Assembly: GCA_016930435.1 (NCBI GenBank)
Contig: JAFGGQ010000008.1
Span: 1 to 23,475 of the forward strand
Source of the DNA: a bacterium
GTDB taxonomy: Bacteria; UBP14; UBA6098; JAFGQG01
Length of the DNA: 23,475 bases
Direction of reading: 5' to 3'
Shown: piece after piece, positions 9,801 to 18,095 of the stretch
Numbering within the stretch: the first letter of the stretch is position 1
How the letters are laid out: the number at the start of each line of letters is the position of its first letter
Notes under the pieces: model-generated
Seen by the model: only the letters and a program-made list of their open reading frames with translations
Told to the model about the DNA's origin: nothing
The model's database searches: none
Translations under genes and position numbers: made by a program

Positions 9801-12245
9801 ATCTACCCGACCTTGATACTGGAAGTTAGTGATGAACACTCAGATATTGACCCACTCCTCACTCATTTAGAAGTAAATGGGATTGCAATAGGCGAGGATG
9901 TTGAATTCGAAAGGGAAGGGGATAACCTGATAATAGACCTGGCATATTACGCTTCCCTTTTAACACTGGAATGGGGTGATACGGTAGAATTATGCCTTCA
10001 CCTGTTCGATAAAGCTGTAGAATGTGAACCGAACCGAAATGATACGTGCTGGTCTATATATATACAGGAATCCGGTTCAGAAATCTGCCTGGTTTCCCCG
10101 GATAATGGTTCATCTTATGCATGCGATATGTTGGAAATTGAGATCTATATGAGTGATCCTGAAGGCATCAACGGGGAGAGCATAATATTTAGATTCGGTG
10201 ACATGCTCTACACTATTAGCGATACTGAACTGGATTATACCGGGAACTTGCTGCATTTTTGGTTGGCCAGTGTTATTGGATTATACGATACGGTCTATTT
10301 TGGAATTGAGGAGGCTATTGATAGCATGGGATTCCCATTATACTTGCCATTAGAACACTGGTCAGTGGTTTTGGATTGGAATGCTCCAAGGGTCTCTGAT
10401 ATCGAGCCTGCTGCGGGTTCACAGCTTGATTTCGATGCTCCACAGGTGATAATGCAGCTTGAAGATGAAAGTGGGATTTCTTCAAATAGATGCGTAATAT
10501 GGGTAAATGGAACTGAATATGATATGACCTCAGGACTGCTTGAATATTCTGAACCGAATCTTTATTTCAACATAAGGGATATACAGGGAGAACTTGCTGA
10601 GACCAACCAGGTTTGCCTGTCGATCCGGGATGATCCGGACTACTGCTTTAATGAGAACTATGAATGCTGGCAATACATCTTTGTAAATAACCCTCCATCA
10701 TTAAACCTGATCTATCCGCCAGAACATTCTATTATTAGTTGTGAAGAAAGCTTTATAAAAATTGCGATTATGGATGAACAAGGTATTTACCCTGAAAGCC
10801 TGAATATCAAACTAAGCGGAAATGATATTTGCTATGAGGATGGGTACTTTGAAATATTGGGAGATACTGTTCTCCTCCAATACAATCGTGATATTATCCT
10901 GGAAGGGCCATGTAATATTGAATGCTCCAATTTATATGATTCGTCCGGGCTGGCTAGTTCACAGAATTTTAGCTGGGAGATTACCTTTGATTTTTCCCCG
11001 CCTCAGCTTAGTGGAGTCTGGCCACCAGAAGAGATGGACATTACACCTGACCTGGAACTTATTAAAGTATTATTGTACGATTCATATTCTTTTATAAATT
11101 GGGATCATTTTTTACTATCTATTAACTTTAATAATGTTATATTTGATGACAGTTTGTTTTATTTTGAGGCGGACACCCTTGTTTTCAAAATAGGGGAGGT
11201 CAACCCAGCGTTCTTTGATAATCAGAGACTTGATGTTTGTATAAAAGTCAGGGATAATCCCAACTATTGTTCAGCCAATGAGACTACCTATTGCTGGAAT
11301 TATTCAATTGCTCAGGATGCTCCCCGAATACAGATAATCGAACCATTGAACAATACCATCACTCATCAGCCTTACCAGCAGATCAAGGTTAAGGTGTGGG
11401 ATAAGGATGGGCTGGATACCGGAACAATGCTCTTTATCGTTCAGGAGAACCGGCGAACCTTTGATAATTTTAATTATGAGTATGTTCAGGAAGAATCCTT
11501 GATGGTTTACAGCCCTTCAATACCCTGGGTTGATTTCAAGCGGTATGACGTTTCCTTTATCGCTTCCGATATTTATGGAAACCAGTCCGGACCGGTATTG
11601 TGGTCCTTTTATACCGATTATACAGGGCCCGTCGCATCTGAACCTGAACCGGGCTTAGGGGATGTCCATAGTGGAATCCTTGAACAAATAACGCTAAATC
11701 TGTCAGATTATAGGAGCGGAGTGGACATAAATAGCCTTATATTGAAAGTAGATGAGATTCTCTACAGCTATCCGCATCCGGCTTTACAATGGGACGGCTA
11801 TACTCTGTATTTTCTCACCGAATATTCAGACCAGCAATGGATCGCACCTGATACTGTATGGGTCAGCCTGGAATCAATTTATGATAAAACTCCGGATTAC
11901 GGAACACCAAATTTCCTTGACAATTCACCGTTTGAATGGTATTTTTTCATGCAATTAAAAGATTGTTGGATTTATCCGGAGCCATTCACTCCAAATGACG
12001 ATGGATACAATGATCAAGTGAGTTTTAACTTTAAGGAGAGTTATTCCAATAACGCCCTAATTCACATTTACGATCTAAAGGGGAAAGAAATCAAGAGTAT
12101 CTCTTCCTCCGACAGGATTGGCGGAGAATGGTTTTGGGATGGTAGAGATAGTAGAGGAAACGAATTATCCCCGGGCGTTTATATTTACTCTATTATAATT
12201 AATGGCAAGACGGTATATAACGGTTCGATAACTTTAGCTAGGTAA
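6897..12245 (+). CDS. Giant secreted modular protein with N-terminal unknown domain and type-9-like C-terminal sorting domain
   Basis: The 1782-residue protein starts at TTG behind GGGAGG. Residues 1-43 are a signal peptide with a long basic n-region (R11, K13, R18, R19, K23) and core VWLAALLMLLYCTAL. LLYC is not a proper lipobox, so signal peptidase I cleavage is likelier. Residues ~55-420 form a beta-rich region with no modules, which I do not recognise. Residues ~424-1688 hold twelve modules in six A/B pairs of the same two types as in the upstream protein. Residues ~1689-1782 are the sorting domain: DCWIYPEPFTPNDDGYND, IYDLKGKEI, WFWDGRDSRG, GVYIYSI, ending GSITLAR. The domain aligns end to end with that of the upstream protein, including the DC at its start. 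It sits 23 nt upstream of a PorV-OmpA gene, in one operon. It is probably exported to the cell surface by a type-9-like route. Binding partner and function are unknown. Confidence 0.93.
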   Translation: MLGSTIFVQQRGKGFPLRRENIKAGVWLAALLMLLYCTALFPQTGRKALLNPFRGNKISVQNEEIRITVSDEDGRFTIGTVSGKPLLFGYPAEGATSHTNFNIDGDIWCNISNPGSHPPEMTMVTAPAEVDGSIICRWREGDIRITQRLTPTEIGGLSVILIEYTAVNLGIHPHQVGFLLFMDTMINRNDYAPIATQYGYFAVEREFSAPTIPLYWQAFEEDPFQPPEMLIGEGILYGGEAVMPDNLVYGDYWGYSRVEWDYTVSGTPYTDSSVLLRWELQTLLPGAERRVGTYYGKGTSATTIGILSLSLTAPDALLFTECDELSPNPFVINLFIASTMLDIVEDAYAILDMPPIFVAGDPISIVDPPILYSGATGLATWEVGIIEPAPVDTIIHYRIRVIIPETDTFTIIDSIYIPSNDYRAPNYEILSPEAGQVYSCDSLLISIFLNDPDGINLESFLFNLGSRSFAISDLRHHIYSHGSLNGYVHTSDFLDGRLNFNLEISDLRGCHTASPVQDLSLDREPPRIVRTTPSEHGVVTGSSFTVRVDFDDEHGINTDSLLIVIQDSIMLTAASWGVSMEGEELSIQGSIFTAISTSLDTIEVCLHKVMDNVSRCSYNRRYLPYCWSFIVDNQPPQVEVIDPVPGSYLSCPELNSRVIVRHPLGILASSISLEVNERRYSIYSPELSLSGDTLLINLPDYHLAEGVLQFDLNLEDVHGSGLPEPCNWQYTLDWNAPRIEPRNPGSHSVISNPWDSVIVVIEDTLSGVDLSTLELSISSGVFSLLFEPGDEGIYFIDNVLFLVPEEAGFRWPGRDTITIAVNACDMAGYCDPNCSPTNQWSFYTPGQGPVAESITSSLLRNISCDNLIFKWFVEDEEGIEYHSVSVNIGSLYTISYGEDGIEWRGDTLVVGYPAEFLPQGELLHARIASLDDLFLNPLYSAEEIIFSLDNTPPLIEYLSPGADSYVETIYPTLILEVSDEHSDIDPLLTHLEVNGIAIGEDVEFEREGDNLIIDLAYYASLLTLEWGDTVELCLHLFDKAVECEPNRNDTCWSIYIQESGSEICLVSPDNGSSYACDMLEIEIYMSDPEGINGESIIFRFGDMLYTISDTELDYTGNLLHFWLASVIGLYDTVYFGIEEAIDSMGFPLYLPLEHWSVVLDWNAPRVSDIEPAAGSQLDFDAPQVIMQLEDESGISSNRCVIWVNGTEYDMTSGLLEYSEPNLYFNIRDIQGELAETNQVCLSIRDDPDYCFNENYECWQYIFVNNPPSLNLIYPPEHSIISCEESFIKIAIMDEQGIYPESLNIKLSGNDICYEDGYFEILGDTVLLQYNRDIILEGPCNIECSNLYDSSGLASSQNFSWEITFDFSPPQLSGVWPPEEMDITPDLELIKVLLYDSYSFINWDHFLLSINFNNVIFDDSLFYFEADTLVFKIGEVNPAFFDNQRLDVCIKVRDNPNYCSANETTYCWNYSIAQDAPRIQIIEPLNNTITHQPYQQIKVKVWDKDGLDTGTMLFIVQENRRTFDNFNYEYVQEESLMVYSPSIPWVDFKRYDVSFIASDIYGNQSGPVLWSFYTDYTGPVASEPEPGLGDVHSGILEQITLNLSDYRSGVDINSLILKVDEILYSYPHPALQWDGYTLYFLTEYSDQQWIAPDTVWVSLESIYDKTPDYGTPNFLDNSPFEWYFFMQLKDCWIYPEPFTPNDDGYNDQVSFNFKESYSNNALIHIYDLKGKEIKSISSSDRIGGEWFWDGRDSRGNELSPGVYIYSIIINGKTVYNGSITLAR
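8166..11960 (+). repeat. Protein-level array of twelve alternating A/B modules
   Basis: Six A/B pairs can be delimited by eye at residues ~424, 528, 638, 738, 849, 955, 1061, 1166, 1268, 1371, 1478 and 1579, ending at 1688. Five of the six A modules carry the opening cysteine (residues 440, 651, 864, 1076, 1282) before D/H-x-x-G-I; the last A module lacks it. B modules carry the EVCL / C-x-x-N / CW triad or, in the second B module, the variant NACDMAGYC...PNC. The last B module (residues 1579-1688) has no cysteine. Modules are diverged, so recent slippage or duplication is not apparent. Confidence 0.8.
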
Positions 12246-12268
12246 TATAAATTTATTAAGGAGGCGAA

Positions 12269-15181
12269 ATGACCCGAATAAGAGGCCTTTTAATATTGGT
12301 TATACTCCTGCTTTTTTTTAGCATAGATTATGCTCAGGAAGGCGCGGAATTGGCTTTAGAGGGGGCCCGGGTTGCAGGTATGGGTGGCGCTTTTGTAGGA
12401 TTAGCTAATGATGTTCATACTATTCCATTCAATCCTGCTGGTTTGGTAGGCTATAAAAGTATGCAACTATCCGGCATATATTCACGCCGGTTCTGGGGTT
12501 TGCAGGATGGAAATGCACTGCACGAAAGCGCATTGTTGTTCTCCAGAAGACTTGGAGAGCGGTCCGCGGTTGGTATCGGAGCGTCGCAATTCTTCAACGA
12601 TAAGCTCAGAGAATCTAAATTTAGTTTGGTATATACACATAAAACCTTTCTTTTCCGGAATCCGGAGGGGTCTGAAAAGGGTTTTTTATCCTTTGCCCTG
12701 GGCGGCAATCTCTTCCGCAATGACTACAACACCGGTTCTTTTTCGGATGAATTTGATTTTGACGATCCCCTTTTTCGTGATAAGGCCGGCGCTATGGATT
12801 TCGGAGTGGATTTCTCGGGCCTGCTTAACCTCCGGAAGTTTAACTGGGGATTCAAAGTGGCTAATCTTAATCAACCCAATCCCACTATTGGAAAAGTCGA
12901 AGCAGGAAAATTGCCTATTACGATACGAACGGGGCTCTCTTATAGCTTCAGGGATATTGTGGTGCCTTCTATAGGGGTTAAGATTCCATTGGTAGCTGTA
13001 ACAGATGATAATCCACCAGTTCAGGATGACGTGGAGGTCTCTGCAGGAGCGGAGATCTGGGTCTGGAAAAAACACCTGGGCTTTCGAGGTGGTTATAATA
13101 CAAATTACTTCTCTGCCGGCTTCGGCTATTATACGCGAAGCGCTTATAACCTTGGATTCGATTATGCCTATTTGCAGAGTTTTGAAGAGGGTATTAAAAA
13201 TTCGCCTACTCATAAGGTATCGGTCTCGGTTGGATTTCCGGAACCAGAAGAACCCTATCGCGACCTTGCAGTAATAAAGGATAGCCTGAAATGCTTGCCA
13301 TCCGTGGTCCCTTACGGCACGGAATCCATTATCCAGGCGACATTCACTAATCTGGGAGGTAAGAAAGAAAAGGATGTTGCTATTTCTGCCTATGCCGTGA
13401 ACGAAGAGGGAACAATATTCAAATTGAAGGGTAAGAGTAATATATCTATCAATCCAAGGGAATATAAAAAGGTCGAATGGAAATGGATACCTATTGAAAA
13501 AGGATATTATACTGTTTATGCTAATATTGATGACGATGGTTCAAGGGCGCCCAAGATCAAAGGGGTTATTTTCGAGGGTAGTGAAACCAATAATCAAGCG
13601 AGTTTTAGGGTTCCCAGTTTTATGCCTCCTTCTTCTGATCCTCCTCAGGTTCTGAAAGCCGAACTTGAATTATCCAGGGTCAGCTTTGTTAAGGAAGAGG
13701 TGCCTTTGATGCCTTTTATCCATTACGATGCAGGGGAATCCGGGATTCATGAGAGATTCGATGATGTTATCAATACCATAGCAGAAAGGATTAATGAGAA
13801 TCCCGATATTAATCTCCGTCTTTATGGCTTCTATGACCCGGGTACCGACGGAACTGACCGGGAAGATCTGGCTTTTGAAAGAGCGCGCATCGTGAAATCC
13901 CGTTTCGAAGAATTGGGAATTCCTTCCAATCGGTTGGAAGTGGCAAAGGATGGGTACGACCTTAGCAGGAAACGCGCTGACAAGGTTAGCAGAAAATACA
14001 CTACCAAACAGGACAGTCTTTGGGTAGCAGAAGAGAATCGCCGGCTTGAATTTAGAACTTATATTGTTGGTCAGGACTCGGTTTTAGAACATTTTGAATA
14101 TACTGTTGGCCAGCAGGAACCTTCACTCCATGAAGTGGAAAGGATTGCCGGGATGCTAACCGGGATAAAAACCCTGATGGATAAAAATCCTGAAATTGTA
14201 CTTCTTTTTGTTGGTTTATTTAGCCTTGGCGAGGAAGCAGGGTGGGATATTGCATTTGACCGTGCATTGAGTTTACGTGAAAAAGCCGTCCAGGTGCTGG
14301 GCGAGGACTATCGGGCCCGAATGTATGTTTTAGGGGCAAGAGAACCTCATACTACACCGGGAGTCTCCGTTTTTCTAAATGCTGAAGGTCTTGTTTTCAG
14401 ACCCAGAAAGGCGGCTGAGGTATCCGAAAGTTCCCAGTTGCCGGGAGAGGAAATGAACCAGATAGATATCCTGAACCTCAACGTGGAAGCTGGTGTAAAA
14501 AGCTTTCAATTGGATATCAAAGATGAGGAGGGAAATTTATTCAGTACTTTGGCTTCTGGAAATGAGATCCCCAGTGTCGTCCCCTGGAACTGGCGGGATA
14601 AAGAGGGTAATTTGCCTGATTCAAGGAAACAATACCATGCCGAGTTATTTATTGAAGACAGCGTCGGCCAGAACATTATCCTGGAGTCCAAGCGGATCAC
14701 TGTCAATGTTCTGACTGAAGAACGCCGCCGGGAACTTATAATAGTTAACTTCACTTTTGGAGGCACAAAGCCGGAATCCAAATTCCTGGAGAGCAGGATT
14801 GAAAATGCCGCCCGGGAATTTATCGATAAGGTGAATGAACCTAAACGGCAATTAACTGCATTTCTGGCTGGCCATACTGATAAGACTGGCCCCGATGAAA
14901 TAAACCAGGAACTTTCAGAAGCCCGGGCTGAAATTGAATTGCGGAACTTTCGTAAATACCTGATACATTTGTTAAACCTGAATTCTGAAGATGAACTTGA
15001 TCAGTGGTTAGGACGAAGCAATACCACCCTCGAATCAAAGGGCTATAGCTTTAAGAGGCCTTATGCAACAAGTATATGGAAGGGTGGAAGATACGAACGC
15101 CTTTTAGTAGGAAATAATAAGTATCCCGAAGGAAGATATATAAACCGGCGAGTTACCCTTGAATTCAGATGGTCCCGGTAA
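12269..15181 (+). CDS. PorV-like outer-membrane barrel fused to CARDB-like, FlgD-Ig-like and OmpA domains (paralogue 1)
   Basis: ATG follows AAGGAGG with a 4-nt gap. The 970 residues read as follows. Signal peptide 1-22, cleaved near YA|QE. PorV/UPF0164-type barrel ~25-323, with the family signature GARVAGMGGAFVGLAND and FNPAGL at 32-59. CARDB-like Ig domain ~331-448 (NLGG, W-x-W, SETNNQA). OmpA-like domain ~465-600 (D523 and R538, ENRRLEF). Degenerate OmpA-like stretch ~610-710. FlgD-Ig-like domain ~735-815 (WNWRDKEGN). OmpA domain ~823-970 with GHTDKTG, LSEARA and INRRVTLEF. D871 and R886 are 15 residues apart, like the diaminopimelate-binding pair in Acinetobacter OmpA. The gene lies 23 nt after the second giant gene. 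PorV-family barrels carry sorting-domain cargo in type 9 secretion, and OmpA domains bind peptidoglycan. A combined cargo-handling and anchoring role is inferred from the fusion and the neighbours. Confidence 0.9.
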   Translation: MTRIRGLLILVILLLFFSIDYAQEGAELALEGARVAGMGGAFVGLANDVHTIPFNPAGLVGYKSMQLSGIYSRRFWGLQDGNALHESALLFSRRLGERSAVGIGASQFFNDKLRESKFSLVYTHKTFLFRNPEGSEKGFLSFALGGNLFRNDYNTGSFSDEFDFDDPLFRDKAGAMDFGVDFSGLLNLRKFNWGFKVANLNQPNPTIGKVEAGKLPITIRTGLSYSFRDIVVPSIGVKIPLVAVTDDNPPVQDDVEVSAGAEIWVWKKHLGFRGGYNTNYFSAGFGYYTRSAYNLGFDYAYLQSFEEGIKNSPTHKVSVSVGFPEPEEPYRDLAVIKDSLKCLPSVVPYGTESIIQATFTNLGGKKEKDVAISAYAVNEEGTIFKLKGKSNISINPREYKKVEWKWIPIEKGYYTVYANIDDDGSRAPKIKGVIFEGSETNNQASFRVPSFMPPSSDPPQVLKAELELSRVSFVKEEVPLMPFIHYDAGESGIHERFDDVINTIAERINENPDINLRLYGFYDPGTDGTDREDLAFERARIVKSRFEELGIPSNRLEVAKDGYDLSRKRADKVSRKYTTKQDSLWVAEENRRLEFRTYIVGQDSVLEHFEYTVGQQEPSLHEVERIAGMLTGIKTLMDKNPEIVLLFVGLFSLGEEAGWDIAFDRALSLREKAVQVLGEDYRARMYVLGAREPHTTPGVSVFLNAEGLVFRPRKAAEVSESSQLPGEEMNQIDILNLNVEAGVKSFQLDIKDEEGNLFSTLASGNEIPSVVPWNWRDKEGNLPDSRKQYHAELFIEDSVGQNIILESKRITVNVLTEERRRELIIVNFTFGGTKPESKFLESRIENAAREFIDKVNEPKRQLTAFLAGHTDKTGPDEINQELSEARAEIELRNFRKYLIHLLNLNSEDELDQWLGRSNTTLESKGYSFKRPYATSIWKGGRYERLLVGNNKYPEGRYINRRVTLEFRWSR

Positions 15182-15201
15182 TGGAGCAGACTTGATATAC
15201 A

Positions 15202-18075
15202 ATGTTATTTAAGATCTTTACCAGAACTATATTTGTTTTTTGCATATTATTTTTTGCAGCAAATATAACCATTGCACAAACTGCACGTCCGTTGGGTTTT
15301 GCTAATGCTTTCGTGGGACTGGCCGACGATGGAAATGCCCTGTTCTTTAACCCCGCAGGTCTCCCTCTACTTGATTTCCGGGAGGTGTATGGGGGCGTCT
15401 CCAGATACTACTGGGGCTTTTCCGAAGCAAACATCATGGCAACTTCCCTCTCCTATATACATTCCACCCATAAATATGGTTGCCTGGCTGTTGCAGGCGA
15501 GCAGTTCAATCACTCTGTGCTAAGTCAATTCTCCTTTCTTCTGGGCTACGGTTACCCTCTTCTTAAAAACCACCAATGGGATATTTCGGCAGGCCTCTCA
15601 GGCGAATTCTATCGATTGCGATATAATGAAGGCGAATTTTTCCGCTTTGATTTCCAGGACCCCCTCTTTATCGAAAATGGATACTCTACTTTTGACTTCG
15701 GTCTGAATGCCGGACTCATAGCCAGATACGGGAATATTTCGGCCGGAGTTGCACTTAAAAATCTCAATCAACCCTCAGCAGGATTGGATAAAACCGATCC
15801 GGATGGGCGGAAACCCCTGGAAACTCAATTCGGATTTGCTTATAACTTCAGGGATTTTTTAACTCCCCTTATACAACTGAACTTCAACGAAATGGATAAT
15901 CTGGATTACAGTTTCGGTGTGGAGAGCTGGTTAATTGATAAGCAGTTAGCATTAAGGGCTGGATATGACAGCAAACAGAATTTGACTATGGGAGCAGGGT
16001 TTTATCTGAAAAAGATTAACCTAATCGGGATTGATTATGCGCTGACTTATTATTTAAGCGAGGTTAAATCGACTACCCACAGGTTGTCGGCCTCTGTACG
16101 CTTTCCATTACCCGCACTGGTGATACCTCCAAAAGAGTATCCGGATCTGGAGATATTGTCAAGTGATATACAATATGACTCTAAAAATGTACTTGTGGAA
16201 GAACCCTTCAATCTGAAGTTTAACATTCGGAATATTGGTGAAGCAGCGGCTGAAAATTTTTATGTTTCCTTTTTCTATAGTAGTCCGGAAAGTCTTTACC
16301 GGGGTTCTCTGGAGACCGTCCAGAAGCTGGGTGCGGGAGATGAAGTGCAGATGGTAAAGACCTGGACTCCCAGAGCTCTGGGAGAACACCAGATGGTAGT
16401 TTCTGTGGATGATGACGGGGCTCTTTATCCCGATTTGAATGGCATGATCGAGGAGAACAACGAAGTTAACAATCAGGCAGGAATAGATATCTTCGTTTAT
16501 CAGAGACCGGTAGCTGATATTAAGCTGGATAACAGCGTTCTTCCTATGATCGAAATGACCTATATAAAGGCTGAGGAACCTCTGGTCCCGGTAATATTCT
16601 TCGATCCTGATTCATCTGCGGTAAATCCCCGATTCCGGAACAGTCTAAAGGAAATTGCGCAACGATTGATCCTAAATTCCGATGTTGAAATCTACCTGTA
16701 TGGCTATATCGACCAGAATACCGATTCACAGAATTGGGAGGAGACAGGTCTGCATTTGAAACGCGCAGAAGCAGTAAAGCAAATATTGCTTAGTTATAAT
16801 GCTCCGGAGAACCGTGTATTCATTGCTCATGATGACTATGACCCCACTACAAAACGGGCAGGGAAAAGCGGTGTCTTTTATTCTGAACGGGATCGGATCT
16901 GGTCCAGTCAGGAAAACCGGAGGGTTGAATTATTAGTAAAAACCAGGGAAGATGATAAATTTATTGTAGAGAAGCAGTTCAGCGAAAGGGATACTACCTT
17001 TGACAGACAGCTTATCCAGGAATTGAACCGTTTCGCTGCAGATGTTTTACCGGTTTTAAAGTCTAATCCCGCATCCATAATCCTGGTCGAAGGATTTTCA
17101 GAAGAAGGAGAAAATTTCAGTAAGTATACTTTTTCCAGGGTAAAACAGGCCGAGGTTCAGCTTAAAAAGATGTTCGGAGATGAAGTAAGCACTGACAGGC
17201 TGAACAAGTTGATTCGCTCCGAGGAGGGAGTTACGGGAAAGCTCCAACTGTCATTGATCATGGATGGTATGATGTACACCCCGGTAGAGAACATCATGGC
17301 CGGCAAAGATGTGGAGATTCCCGAAGAGTACCGGCTAAATAAAGTAAATATCAGTTTTAGCGCTACAACCGAGATCGATACATATTTGATCACTATTGAT
17401 GAGGTACAGGGTAAAACCATTAATACTCTGGCTATGGGGGAAGGCGCGCCTCCCTCAGTTATTAACTGGGATTGGAAGGATCAGAATGGGAACATCATTG
17501 ATCCTGAAAAAAGGTACTACGCCAGATTGTATATCAGGGATAATATTGGTAACCGATATGTTTTTAAGTCCGATACAGTGGGTATAGAGGTCTCGCAGGA
17601 GTCACAAAGAATGGAATCTCTATTGATGTTCCAGTTCGTTTTTGACGAGATCCACCATGAATCGAAGTTCTTCAGTGGGAGACTGGACAAACTTACTGAT
17701 ATTATTATTGCCAAGGCTATGAAGCCTAATAATGAACTAAAGGTGAATATTATAGGTCATACCGACCAGGCCGGCACCGCAAGACATAACCAGGAATTAT
17801 CCACCGCCCGGGCGGATAATGAATTAAAGAACATCAGATTATATTTGATCAATAAATTAGGCTTTTTTAACGAAGAGCAGCTTGATGAATGGCTAAAAGA
17901 ACATCATACTGTACTGATAGCCCGGGGCGCTAGCTTTAAAGAACCACTGGCGATCGAACGCTACCGAAATGGGAAATATGAAGAGGCCCTCCTGGGTGAT
18001 AATGAAATTCCCGAAGGACGCTCAATTAACAGACGCGTAGTAATCGAATTCGAGGAGCGAAACATCAAGGAATAG
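15202..18075 (+). CDS. PorV-like outer-membrane barrel fused to CARDB-like, FlgD-Ig-like and OmpA domains (paralogue 2)
   Basis: This 957-residue paralogue has the same architecture as the gene before it. Signal peptide 1-25 (ITIA|QT). PorV-like barrel ~27-303 (GFANAFVGLADD, FFNPAGL). CARDB domain ~313-432 (NIRNIGEA, TWTP, ENNEVNNQA). OmpA-like domain ~445-580 (D504, and R521 two residues further on than usual; ENRRVELLV). Degenerate OmpA-like stretch ~590-695. FlgD-Ig-like domain ~713-795 (WDWKDQNGN). Terminal OmpA domain ~805-950 with GHTDQAG, LSTARA and INRRVVIEF, where D855 and R870 keep the 15-residue spacing. An in-frame TGA at 15193 makes ATG 15202 the first possible start. The nearest SD-like GGAG is 15 nt away, and the previous stop overlaps a four-codon mini-ORF at 15181, so translation may depend on coupling. 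It ends 20 bp from the convergent btuB-like gene; I see no terminator hairpin there. Confidence 0.9.
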   Translation: MLFKIFTRTIFVFCILFFAANITIAQTARPLGFANAFVGLADDGNALFFNPAGLPLLDFREVYGGVSRYYWGFSEANIMATSLSYIHSTHKYGCLAVAGEQFNHSVLSQFSFLLGYGYPLLKNHQWDISAGLSGEFYRLRYNEGEFFRFDFQDPLFIENGYSTFDFGLNAGLIARYGNISAGVALKNLNQPSAGLDKTDPDGRKPLETQFGFAYNFRDFLTPLIQLNFNEMDNLDYSFGVESWLIDKQLALRAGYDSKQNLTMGAGFYLKKINLIGIDYALTYYLSEVKSTTHRLSASVRFPLPALVIPPKEYPDLEILSSDIQYDSKNVLVEEPFNLKFNIRNIGEAAAENFYVSFFYSSPESLYRGSLETVQKLGAGDEVQMVKTWTPRALGEHQMVVSVDDDGALYPDLNGMIEENNEVNNQAGIDIFVYQRPVADIKLDNSVLPMIEMTYIKAEEPLVPVIFFDPDSSAVNPRFRNSLKEIAQRLILNSDVEIYLYGYIDQNTDSQNWEETGLHLKRAEAVKQILLSYNAPENRVFIAHDDYDPTTKRAGKSGVFYSERDRIWSSQENRRVELLVKTREDDKFIVEKQFSERDTTFDRQLIQELNRFAADVLPVLKSNPASIILVEGFSEEGENFSKYTFSRVKQAEVQLKKMFGDEVSTDRLNKLIRSEEGVTGKLQLSLIMDGMMYTPVENIMAGKDVEIPEEYRLNKVNISFSATTEIDTYLITIDEVQGKTINTLAMGEGAPPSVINWDWKDQNGNIIDPEKRYYARLYIRDNIGNRYVFKSDTVGIEVSQESQRMESLLMFQFVFDEIHHESKFFSGRLDKLTDIIIAKAMKPNNELKVNIIGHTDQAGTARHNQELSTARADNELKNIRLYLINKLGFFNEEQLDEWLKEHHTVLIARGASFKEPLAIERYRNGKYEEALLGDNEIPEGRSINRRVVIEFEERNIKE

Positions 18076-18095
18076 TCATCAATCTCCGCTTTTTT

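Noticed and set aside
12686-13213. 175-codon open frame on the minus strand
   Set aside because: It lies entirely inside the PorV-OmpA gene, with no recognisable domain or ribosome site; a shadow of a long coding region.
18076-18095. Terminator between the convergent operon end and the receptor gene
   Set aside because: The 20-bp gap has a T-run but no stem on either strand, so no intrinsic terminator can be supported.
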